From positions 1,674,001 through 1,738,000 of the forward strand of contig JBBCGQ010000001.1 of the NCBI GenBank assembly GCA_037200845.1: a DNA stretch of 64,000 nucleotides, given 5' to 3'. This stretch comes from Bauldia sp. (lineage in GTDB: Bacteria > Pseudomonadota > Alphaproteobacteria > Rhizobiales > Kaistiaceae). The translations under genes were made by a program, and so were the position numbers. The notes under the pieces are model-generated. The model worked only from the letters and a program-made list of their open reading frames with translations, made no database searches and was not told the origin of the DNA. Of the stretch, positions 46,091-53,495 are shown piece by piece. Each line of letters begins with the position of its first letter. The first letter of the stretch is position 1.

Positions 46091-47036
46091 CGTTCTGAGT
46101 TCGGCAGTGGTGGTGTCGGCGCTTGGCGTCGGCTCCGCCTTCGCGTTCGAGATCAAGGACCTCAACGCCGAGACGCCCCCCAACCAGGCGTTCACCTTCG
46201 GCCTCGACCAGTACAAGAGCGGCGACAAGACCACCGCCGCCGAGGCGCTCGACTTCGCGGCGCAGAAGGGCATCGCCGGCGCGCAGTGGAAGCTCGCGCG
46301 CATGTACGCCGACGGCGACGGCGTCACCCGCGACGACGCCAAGGCGTTCCAGTTGTTCGGCGAGGTGATCGCCAATTCCAACGACGACGACTCGGTCGAT
46401 GCGGAAGCGGCGCCGTTTGTTTCGAACGCGTACGTCCGCCTCGGCAACTACTACAAGAACGGCATCCCGAACTCGAAGGTGAAGCCGGATATGAGCCGCG
46501 CACGGCAGGCGTTCACCTACGCCGCCTCGCTCTTCGGCAACGCCGACGCCCAGCTCAACCTCGCCAAGATGTACTACAACGGCGAGGGCGGCGACCGCGA
46601 TCTGGTGCAGGCCGCCAAGTGGGCGAAGCTTTCCGCCGACAAGGGCAACCCCGACGCCAAGGCGCTCGCGGTCGAAGTATCGCTGGAGCTCGCCCAGGAC
46701 CACCTCGACGGCAAGGACGCGACGCAGAGCGCGCGTGAGGCCGCCAAGTGGGCCCGCCAGGCCGCCGACTACGGCAGCGTCGACGGCGAGGCGCTTCTCG
46801 GCCACATCCTCTTCGAAGGCGACGGCCTGTTCCGCCAGCCGGTCGACGGCCTGATGATGCTGACCATCGCGCTGGAGCGTTCGGGCGGCACGGTCCGCTG
46901 GATCGCCGACATGCACGAGGAAGCCCGTTCCGCCGCGACCGAGGACGAATGGAACGCGGCGAAGCTGCGCGCCGACCAGTGGCTGAAGGCCAACCCGGCC
47001 ATGGTCGCCAGCAACCCGGCGCCGGCGACGAACTAG
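46077..47036 (+). CDS. exoR: ExoR-like Sel1-repeat periplasmic protein
   Basis: A 319-residue exported protein with signal peptide ending near AFA (residue 24) and about five Sel1/TPR-like repeats, including [23 protein letters not shown] and [19 protein letters not shown]. The organisation resembles ExoR of Sinorhizobium and Agrobacterium, which represses the ExoS-ChvI two-component system by binding the sensor in the periplasm. The N-terminal [21 protein letters not shown] matches the ExoR opening. ATG 46077 lies inside ilvD, implying coupling. exoS/chvI are not in the window. Confidence 0.75.
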   Translation: MRISSVLSSAVVVSALGVGSAFAFEIKDLNAETPPNQAFTFGLDQYKSGDKTTAAEALDFAAQKGIAGAQWKLARMYADGDGVTRDDAKAFQLFGEVIANSNDDDSVDAEAAPFVSNAYVRLGNYYKNGIPNSKVKPDMSRARQAFTYAASLFGNADAQLNLAKMYYNGEGGDRDLVQAAKWAKLSADKGNPDAKALAVEVSLELAQDHLDGKDATQSAREAAKWARQAADYGSVDGEALLGHILFEGDGLFRQPVDGLMMLTIALERSGGTVRWIADMHEEARSAATEDEWNAAKLRADQWLKANPAMVASNPAPATN

Positions 47037-47046
47037 CGTTTCACTC

Positions 47047-47083
47047 GTCCCGCTTTCGTTCCCGCGTAGGCGGGGACGACAAC
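47047..47083. repeat. Family B palindromic repeat, paired unit
   Basis: CGTCCCGCTTTCG is followed by CGTTCCCGCGTAGGCGGGGACGAC. These are the same CCCGC/GCGGGG-type hairpin units as at 24661 and 50679. The element follows the exoR-like stop by about 10 nt. Confidence 0.6.
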
Positions 47084-47135
47084 GGCGACTGCGGCCACAT
47101 TGGCGCGGTCGCTTTTGAGCAACGCCACGTCTCAT

Positions 47136-47266
47136 CCCCTCCACCGTCATCCTTCGGCGAGGCCAACGGCCTCGACCGGAGGACCACGCTCCTCCTCACC
47201 ACCGCGCCTGTTGAATCTGGTGCGCCGGTCGGCGCTACGGGCCGCCGAAGGATGACGGTGGAGGGG
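47136..47266. repeat. Element with perfect 24-bp terminal inverted repeats
   Basis: The left arm 47136-47159 (starting CCCCTCCACCGTC) and right arm 47243-47266 (ending GACGGTGGAGGGG) are exact reverse complements over 24 bp, separated by 83 nt. Inside are a small GAGGCC-AAC-GGCCTC hairpin (47159-47173) and GC-rich sequence with no gene. This could be a MITE-like or structured RNA element. It lies between the exoR-like and secreted genes. Confidence 0.75.
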
Positions 47267-47339
47267 AGGCATGGCATTGGCGTCGCCACACCTGCGTTTT
47301 AAATCGGCGTTGCTGCTTCAAAAAGCCGGCGCATCGCCA

Positions 47340-47735
47340 CTACTGGCCGACTGCGCCCAGCGACACGAACGCGAACCGCACATCCGGCGGGATCGCGCTC
47401 CGGTCCACGGTGACCGGGATCGGCGACATCGCCGCGAGCGCCGGCACCTCGCTCCATTCGCTCGGCCACGGCGCGTTGATCATCGAGGTCGGGCAAATGT
47501 CCTGGATGTACGTCCACGTCGCCGTGTTGGAGACGGTGTCGCACCGCGCCAGCCGCCGCCGGCCGTGGCAGGCCGCGATGCAGGCGAAGTCGCCGGGCTC
47601 GTAGTGCATGCCGGAATTCGTGCAGGCCAGCGCAGCGGGAGGATTGTTGGTCGCGGGCGCGTCCTCGGCGACGACCGGAGAGCCGGCCATCGCGGCAAGA
47701 ACCAGCACGGCACTGAGCCGGACGACGCGCTGCAT
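47340..47735 (-). CDS. Small secreted Cys-containing protein
   Basis: A 131-residue exported protein. The signal peptide ends VVAE at about residue 23. The mature part has five Cys (ALAC, DFACIAAC, LARC, IQDIC) and a Pro-rich segment, suggesting disulfide bonds. No family is recognised. It has no operon partners and is followed by the xthA gene on the same strand. Confidence 0.65.
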   Translation of the reverse strand: MQRVVRLSAVLVLAAMAGSPVVAEDAPATNNPPAALACTNSGMHYEPGDFACIAACHGRRRLARCDTVSNTATWTYIQDICPTSMINAPWPSEWSEVPALAAMSPIPVTVDRSAIPPDVRFAFVSLGAVGQ

Positions 47736-47790
47736 TCCCCGATGCTAACCCGCGACAGGGACGGCTCAACTCACAAAGCCGAGAACGGTT

Positions 47791-48573
47791 CTAGAAATCG
47801 AGATCGATGATCACCGGCACGTGGTCGGACGGCTTCTCCCAGCCGCGCGTGCGCTTGTCGATCTCCGCACTACGCAGCCGGTCGGCTGCCTGCGGCGACA
47901 GCAGCATGTGATCGATGCGGATGCCGTCGTTCTTCTGCCAGGAGCCGGCCTGGTAGTCCCAGAAGGTGTAGTGCCCTTCGCCCGGCTCGCACGCCCGGAA
48001 CGCGTCGGTCAGCCCGAGATTGAGCAGCCGGCGGTAGGTCGCCCGCGTCTCCGGCTGGAACAGCGCGTCGCGCGTCCAGTGGTCCGGATAGCGCGCATCG
48101 ACGTTCTCGGGGATGACATTGAAATCGCCGGCGAGCACGAAGGCTTCCTCCAGCGCGAGGTGCGCACGCGTCCACGCGTCGAGCCGCTCCATCCATGCGA
48201 GCTTGTATTCGAATTTCTCCGTGCCGATCGGGTTGCCGTTAGGCAGGTAGAGCGAAACGACGCGGAGCGCCCCGGACGGCACGGACACCACGGCCTCGAT
48301 GAAGCGCGCATGGTCGTCGCCGCCGTCGCCGGGCAAGCCGCGCGAGACATCCTCCAGCGGATATTTGGAGAGCAGTGCGACGCCGTTGAAACCTTTCTGC
48401 CCGTGGACGGCGACGTTATAGCCGAGCGCCTCGAACATCTCGGAAGGGAACGACAGGTCCTCCGACTTGATCTCCTGGAAACAGACGATGTCCGGCGCCG
48501 CGTCCTTGACCCACGCCGTGGCGCCGTCGATGCGCGCGCGGACACCGTTGATATTCCATGTCGCAATCTTCAT
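47791..48573 (-). CDS. xthA: Exodeoxyribonuclease III
   Basis: A 260-residue AP endonuclease/exonuclease of the EEP family. The opening is KIATWNINGVRAR, the catalytic residues lie in FQEIKSED and GDFNVIPENVD, and the terminal SDHVPVIIDLDF is present. The ATG at 48573 begins at the first beta-strand; one upstream codon set is unlikely. It repairs abasic and oxidised 3' ends. Confidence 0.95.
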   Translation of the reverse strand: MKIATWNINGVRARIDGATAWVKDAAPDIVCFQEIKSEDLSFPSEMFEALGYNVAVHGQKGFNGVALLSKYPLEDVSRGLPGDGGDDHARFIEAVVSVPSGALRVVSLYLPNGNPIGTEKFEYKLAWMERLDAWTRAHLALEEAFVLAGDFNVIPENVDARYPDHWTRDALFQPETRATYRRLLNLGLTDAFRACEPGEGHYTFWDYQAGSWQKNDGIRIDHMLLSPQAADRLRSAEIDKRTRGWEKPSDHVPVIIDLDF

Positions 48574-48648
48574 GGCCGGCAAGCTAGCCCGAAGGCCGGT
48601 CGAGTCCTAGGTATCGTACGAGCAACACCAGAAATGGAGCGACGACAC

Positions 48649-49077
48649 ATGCCGGTCAGAACATCGGAAGCCGAATGGCAGGGAAATCTCCGCGAAGGCC
48701 GCGGCCACATGCGCTTTGGCGGCGGCGCCTACGATGGCGCCTTCTCGTGGGCCTCGCGCTTTTCCGACGGCGGCGGCACCAACCCCGAGGAGCTGATCGC
48801 GGCAGCGCACGCCGGCTGCTTCTCGATGGCGCTGTCCGCCGATCTCACCGCCGCCGGTTTCACGGCAAAGGACATCCGCACCAAGGCGGAGCTCCACCTC
48901 GACACCGTCGATGGCAAGCCGACCATCGCGCTGATCGAGCTGACGGTCGGTGCCGAAGTCCCGGGGATCGACGAGGCGACGTTCGCCAAGATCGCGGAGG
49001 GCACCAAGCAGAACTGCCCGGTCTCCCGCGCACTTGCCGCGGTGAAGATCACGCTGGACGCGACGCTCAAAGCATAG
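48649..49077 (+). CDS. OsmC-family peroxidase
   Basis: A 142-residue OsmC/Ohr fold. The two catalytic Cys are in AAHAGCFSMAL and QNCPVSRAL. A GGAG ribosome site stands 8 nt before ATG 48649; an ATG 15 nt upstream would also be in frame. It reduces organic hydroperoxides and is typically osmotically or stationary-phase induced. It is divergent from xthA, together forming an oxidative-damage pair. Confidence 0.92.
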   Translation: MPVRTSEAEWQGNLREGRGHMRFGGGAYDGAFSWASRFSDGGGTNPEELIAAAHAGCFSMALSADLTAAGFTAKDIRTKAELHLDTVDGKPTIALIELTVGAEVPGIDEATFAKIAEGTKQNCPVSRALAAVKITLDATLKA

Positions 49078-49172
49078 CGTTCACGCCACCTTCAAGGAGG
49101 GCGGCTAGCACCTTGACCGGAGGGCGGCGCGGGCAGACATTCCCGCGCACCCTGAAAGGTGCAAGAGAATCC

Positions 49173-50654
49173 ATGAAATCCGACGACAGCCAGTTCGACC
49201 GGCCGCAACCGATCGCCTTCGAGGCGTTCGACGATGCGGAAGCCGCCGTCGCGCGCCTTGAGCTGATCTACGAAATCCAGACCGCCTTCATCCGCGAGCG
49301 CTTCGCGTCGCTGCTCAAGACCAAGCGCCTCGCCGGCCGCGTCCGCGCCACCTATCCCGAGATCCGCTTCGAGACGACCTCGTACGCCAAGGTCGACTCG
49401 CGCCTGTCCTACGGCCACGTCGCCGGTCCCGGACAATATTCCGCGACGGTGACGCAGCCTTCGTTGTTCCGCGCTTACCTGACGGAGCAGATCCGCCTGC
49501 TCATCCGCAACCACGGCCGCCCGGTCGAGATCGGCCCCTCGTCGCTGCCGATCCCGCTCCACTTCGCGTTCCCCGACGGCGTCCATGTCGAGGGCGAGAT
49601 CGCCGACAAGATCGACCGGCCGCTGCGCGACATGTTCGATGTGCCCGACCTCGCCGTGATGGACGACGCCATCGTCAACGGCACCTACACGCCGGCACCT
49701 GGCGAGCCGCAGCCGCTCGCCCCGTTCACTGCGCCGCGCATCGACTATTCGCTGCACCGCCTGCCGCACTACACCGCGACGCGGCCGGAGCATTTCCAGA
49801 ATTTCGTGATCTTCACCAACTATCAGTTCTACGTCGACGGCTTCGTCGAGAAGGCCCGCCAGATGATCGCCACCGGCGAGGGCGGCTACGAAAGCTTCGT
49901 CGAGCCCGGCAACGTCGTCACCATGGCGGGCGAGAAGCGCACCGGCGCCGCTCCGCTCCGCCTGCCGCAGATGCCGGCGTATCACCTGACGCTGCCCGGC
50001 CACGGCGGCCTGACGATGGTCAACATCGGCATCGGCCCGTCGAACGCCAAGACGATCACCGACCACATCGCCGTGCTGCGTCCGCACGCCTGGCTGATGC
50101 TCGGCCACTGCGCCGGCTTGCGCAACACGCAGGCGCTGGGCGACTACGTGCTCGCCCACGGCTACGTCCGCGAGGACCACGTGCTCGACGCCGACCTGCC
50201 GACGTGGATTCCGATTCCGGCGCTCGCCGAAGTCCAGGTCGCGCTGGAGGAAGCGGTCGCCGAGGTCACCGGGCTGGAAGGCTTCGAGCTGAAGTCGATC
50301 ATGCGCACTGGCACGGTGGCGAGCGTCGATGATCGCAACTGGGAGCTCCGCGACCAGCGCGAGCCGGTCCGCCGCTTCTCGCAATCGCGCGCCATCGCGC
50401 TCGACATGGAGTCGGGCGCCATCGCCGGCAACGGCTTCCGCTTCCGCGTGCCCTACGGCACGCTGCTCTGCGTCTCCGACAAACCGCTGCACGGCGAGTT
50501 GAAGCTGCCCGGCATGGCCTCCGACTTCTACCGCCGCCAGGTCGACCAGCATCTCGAGATCGGCATCCGCGCAATGGAGAAGCTGCGCGCCATGGCGCCG
50601 GAGCGCCTGCACTCGCGCAAGCTTAGAAGTTTTGCGGAGTCGGCGTTCCAGTAA
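49173..50654 (+). CDS. amn: AMP nucleosidase
   Basis: A 493-residue enzyme that hydrolyses AMP to adenine and ribose-5-phosphate; the E. coli protein is about 484 residues. The N-terminal regulatory domain (to about 180) precedes the purine nucleoside phosphorylase-like catalytic domain, with NIGIGPSNAKTITDHIAVLRP, HCAGLRNTQ and ALDMESGAIAGNGFRF. The ATG follows AAGAGAATCC. Family B repeats follow directly downstream. Confidence 0.95.
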   Translation: MKSDDSQFDRPQPIAFEAFDDAEAAVARLELIYEIQTAFIRERFASLLKTKRLAGRVRATYPEIRFETTSYAKVDSRLSYGHVAGPGQYSATVTQPSLFRAYLTEQIRLLIRNHGRPVEIGPSSLPIPLHFAFPDGVHVEGEIADKIDRPLRDMFDVPDLAVMDDAIVNGTYTPAPGEPQPLAPFTAPRIDYSLHRLPHYTATRPEHFQNFVIFTNYQFYVDGFVEKARQMIATGEGGYESFVEPGNVVTMAGEKRTGAAPLRLPQMPAYHLTLPGHGGLTMVNIGIGPSNAKTITDHIAVLRPHAWLMLGHCAGLRNTQALGDYVLAHGYVREDHVLDADLPTWIPIPALAEVQVALEEAVAEVTGLEGFELKSIMRTGTVASVDDRNWELRDQREPVRRFSQSRAIALDMESGAIAGNGFRFRVPYGTLLCVSDKPLHGELKLPGMASDFYRRQVDQHLEIGIRAMEKLRAMAPERLHSRKLRSFAESAFQ

Positions 50655-50678
50655 CGCACTTCGGCAAACTCGCGGGGT

Positions 50679-50756
50679 GTCGTCCCCGCGAAGGCGGGGA
50701 CCCAGTAAACATTGCAGCATCGGTGTGCACTGGATGCCCGCCTGCGCGGGCACGAC
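50679..50756. repeat. Family B palindromic repeat, inverted pair 1
   Basis: The left unit (50679-50705) and right unit (50730-50756) are 27-nt and near reverse complements. Each holds a CCCCGCGAAGGCGGGG-like stem, and together they form a larger hairpin. They start 25 nt after amn ends. The unit type is widespread in Alphaproteobacteria. Confidence 0.8.
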
Positions 50757-50834
50757 AGCGAGGGGATGCGGCGCCGGTCGTCGCTATCCGCGCTTCACGC
50801 ATCACCCAAGCGCGCTCGTCACCCACTCTCCGTT

Positions 50835-50929
50835 CGTCACCCCGGCGAAAGCCGGGGTCCAGCGACGTGCTCTCCGCCGCGTTGCGTGGATAGTTCGCGC
50901 TGGATTCCGGCTTTCGCCGGAATGACGGG
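50835..50929. repeat. Family B palindromic repeat, inverted pair 2
   Basis: The left unit (50835-50864) contains CCCCGGCGAAAGCCGGGG and the right unit (50898-50929) contains TTCCGGCTTTCGCCGGAA. They are inverted relative to each other and form a big cruciform-like structure. With pair 1 they almost fill the gap between amn and the VOC gene. Confidence 0.8.
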
Positions 50930-50944
50930 AGAAGGGAGGCGGAA

Positions 50945-51577
50945 CTACCGCTTCGTCACAAGCCCGAGCAAATTCCCGCTGGGGTCCTTGAAGAACGCCA
51001 TCCACTCCTCGTTGCCCTTCTTGCCGAAGTTGCCGGCGTCGTCGCGGTGCACCATCGAGGGCGGGTGGAAGAACGACACGCCGCGCTTCTTGAGTTCGGC
51101 CACCGCCTTGTCGATGTCATCGACAAGGAAGTAGAGCGAGGCGTTGGACGAGGTGGTGGAGAGGAGCAGCCGCGCGCCGCCCGAGAGCGCAAAGAAAGCC
51201 AGCCCCGGCGGATCGAAGCGCGCGATGAATTTCAGCCCGAGTACGTCGCGATAGAACTCGACGGCGAGGTCGAGGTTGGTCGCGGTGAGTGCCACCTGAT
51301 GCAGCTTCTCGAGCGTGAAGTCCCCGGCGGCGAGCGGCTTCGCCGTGGTATGCGGCTTGGCTGGAGCAGGGGCGAAGATCGGGGTAGGCGTCGGCACCGC
51401 CGCTACGGGCTTGGGCGCTGCCGGCTTCAGTGCGACCGGTTTCGGGGCGGCGATCTTTGCTACGGGCCGCGGCGGCGGCGCCTTCGCTGCAGGCTTGGCG
51501 GCAACTTTGGGTCGGGGCGCGGGCTTCACCGCCTTGGCTGGCGGCTTCTTCTTGGTTTTTCCCTTGGCCCCCGCCAT
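50945..51577 (-). CDS. VOC-family protein with histone H1-like N-terminal tail
   Basis: A 210-residue protein. Residues 1-85 are a Lys/Ala/Pro repeat tail; from about residue 90 a glyoxalase/bleomycin-resistance (VOC) domain follows (KLHQVALTATNLDLAVEFYRDVLGLKFI to KDPSGNLLGLVTKR). Metal-binding residues (His near the start, Glu in NEEWMAFF) are in place. The start is the ATG with AGAGAGAAGCG in front. The gene follows erpA on the same strand, separated by 11 nt. The substrate is unknown; the tail suggests nucleic-acid binding. Confidence 0.85.
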   Translation of the reverse strand: MAGAKGKTKKKPPAKAVKPAPRPKVAAKPAAKAPPPRPVAKIAAPKPVALKPAAPKPVAAVPTPTPIFAPAPAKPHTTAKPLAAGDFTLEKLHQVALTATNLDLAVEFYRDVLGLKFIARFDPPGLAFFALSGGARLLLSTTSSNASLYFLVDDIDKAVAELKKRGVSFFHPPSMVHRDDAGNFGKKGNEEWMAFFKDPSGNLLGLVTKR

Positions 51578-51588
51578 CGCTTCTCTCT

Positions 51589-51924
51589 TTAGATGGAGAA
51601 ACTTGTTCCGCACCCGCAGGATGCGGTCGCATTAGGATTGTGTATCTGGAACGACTGCCCGATCAGGTCGTCGACGAAGTCGATCTCCGATCCGCCCATG
51701 TAGGGGAGGGACACCGGATCGATGACCACGACCGCGCCGTCGCGCTCGACGACGATGTCGTCCTGGGCGCGCTTGGGGTCGAGATCGAAGCCGTACTGGA
51801 AGCCCGAGCAGCCGCCGCCCGAGACGCTGACGCGGAGCGCCGTGCCGGTCGGCTCCTTCGACAGAATCTTGAGGATGCGGCGCGCGGCGCGCTCCGACAG
51901 CGTCACGGCAGATGTTTCGATCAT
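51589..51924 (-). CDS. erpA: Iron-sulfur insertion protein ErpA
   Basis: A 111-residue A-type carrier with the Cys triad (GGGCSGFQYGF and SCGCGTSFSI). The shorter length and the GFQYGFDLDP motif fit ErpA more than SufA. It passes clusters from the SUF scaffold to client proteins. It is divergent from dgt, a common pairing in Rhizobiales, and is likely cotranscribed with the VOC protein. Confidence 0.93.
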   Translation of the reverse strand: MIETSAVTLSERAARRILKILSKEPTGTALRVSVSGGGCSGFQYGFDLDPKRAQDDIVVERDGAVVVIDPVSLPYMGGSEIDFVDDLIGQSFQIHNPNATASCGCGTSFSI

Positions 51925-52137
51925 CGTCAGCGGTATAACGGCCCAAAAACCGTAGTTTTACCTAGGACTTACTGCCGGAATAGTTAGGAGGCGAGGTATG
52001 CGGAGTCAATGCCGGCCGTGCCTTGGCTGGCGGCTTTTCTAGGTTTTGCGCCGCATTCGAATTGTGACCGTCATAAAGGCGGGCCATGATCCAGGCGGAA
52101 ATTCTGCCGGAAAGGACGCTGATTCGCGTGGAGACCC

Positions 52138-53292
52138 GTGGTGGTTGAGACGTTAGCCGCCTATGCCGCGGACCCCGCCGCAAGCCGCGGAAGGCTCTAT
52201 CCCGAGCCTGTGAGCCCCACCCGGACCGAGTTCCAGCGCGACCGCGACCGCATCATCCACTCAACCGCGTTCCGCCGCCTGAAGGACAAGACGCAGGTTT
52301 TCCTGTTCGACGAGGGCGACCACTACCGCACGCGCCTGACCCACACGATCGAGGTCGCCCAGATCGCCCGCGACATCGCCCGGGCGCTGGCGCTGAACGA
52401 GGACCTCGCGGAGGCTCTGGCGCTGTCGCACGATCTCGGCCACCCGCCCTTCGGCCACGCCGGCGAGCGGGCGCTGGCGCTTGCCATGGCCAACGACGGC
52501 GGCTTCGACCACAACGCCCAGAGCCTGCGCGTCGTCACGCTGCTGGAGCGCCGCTATCCCGGCTTCGACGGATTGAATCTCGCCTGGGAAACGCTGGAGG
52601 GCCTGGTCAAGCACAACGGCCCCCTCAAGCCGCCGCTGCCCTTCGCTATCGCCGAATACGTCGAGAAGCACGACCTCCGGCTCGCCACCTACGCCAGCGC
52701 CGAGGCGCAGGCCGCCGCGATCGCCGACGACGTCGCCTACAACACCCACGACGTCGATGACGGCCTGCGCGCCGGGCTGCTGACGCTGGAAGGCCTGAGC
52801 GAGCTTGCCTTCGTCGGCGATATCCTCGCCGCCATCCGGCGCGAGCATCTCGACCTGTCGCCGAACCGCACGCGGGCGGAACTGATTCGCCGCATGATCA
52901 GCGCCTTCGTCAACGACGTGATCGGCGAGGGACAGAAGCGCATCGCCGCGCTGGCGCCGACGTCGTCCGACGACATCCGCCACGCCGGCCAGGCCGTGGT
53001 GACCTTCTCGCCGGCGATGGCCGACGTCGACCGCATCCTGAAAGCGCGCCTCAGCCGCGATGTCTATCGCGAAGCCGGCGTGCTGCGCGTGATGAACGGG
53101 GCGGAGACGGTGGTGCGCGACCTCTTCGCCTTCTACCGCGAGGCGCCGTCGGCGCTGCCCGAAGGCTGGCGCCAGGCGGCGGAGGAGGGCAACACCGCCC
53201 GCGTCGTCGCCGATTTTCTCGCCGGCATGACCGACCGGTACGCGCTGCTGGAGCACCAGAAATTTTTCGGCGGCAGTCCGGAGTTGCGGTAG
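52138..53292 (+). CDS. dgt: dGTP triphosphohydrolase-like protein
   Basis: A 384-residue HD-domain phosphohydrolase. The metal-binding His/Asp set is visible: TRLTHTIEVAQ, LSHDLGHPPFGHAGE and DDVAYNTHDVDDGL. It controls dNTP pools and maintains fidelity. GTG 52138 and GTG 52141 are both possible starts; the first has GAGACCC ahead. In this order dgt is often followed by argS; here two leftward signalling genes intervene. Confidence 0.92.
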   Translation: MVVETLAAYAADPAASRGRLYPEPVSPTRTEFQRDRDRIIHSTAFRRLKDKTQVFLFDEGDHYRTRLTHTIEVAQIARDIARALALNEDLAEALALSHDLGHPPFGHAGERALALAMANDGGFDHNAQSLRVVTLLERRYPGFDGLNLAWETLEGLVKHNGPLKPPLPFAIAEYVEKHDLRLATYASAEAQAAAIADDVAYNTHDVDDGLRAGLLTLEGLSELAFVGDILAAIRREHLDLSPNRTRAELIRRMISAFVNDVIGEGQKRIAALAPTSSDDIRHAGQAVVTFSPAMADVDRILKARLSRDVYREAGVLRVMNGAETVVRDLFAFYREAPSALPEGWRQAAEEGNTARVVADFLAGMTDRYALLEHQKFFGGSPELR

Positions 53293-53324
53293 GGCGGGCG
53301 AGGGAACGGCGTTGTGGTATGCAG

Positions 53325-53465
53325 ACCCCTCCCCAAAACGACTTCGGCGTTTTGACCCTCCCACAAAGGGAGGGTTCATCCTCGCTGCGCGACCCGGACT
53401 CCGCTTGTTGAGCCCTCCCCTTGTGGGAGGGCCAAAACCGCAAAGCGGTTTTGGGGAGGGGTGTC
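53325..53465. repeat. Family A paired palindromic repeat, copy 3
   Basis: The left unit (53325-53378) and right unit (53410-53465) are inverted copies like those at 36709 and 43514. AAAACGACTTCGGCGTTTT and AAAACCGCAAAGCGGTTTT are the inner stems, with CCCTCCC arms. It lies between the convergent dgt and GGDEF/EAL genes. Confidence 0.85.
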
Positions 53466-53495
53466 TCCCCGTCACCGGCGCCGCGAAGATACGCG

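Noticed and set aside
36709-53465. CRISPR-like repeats
   Set aside because: The family A copies are dispersed, inverted in pairs and lack regularly spaced unique spacers.
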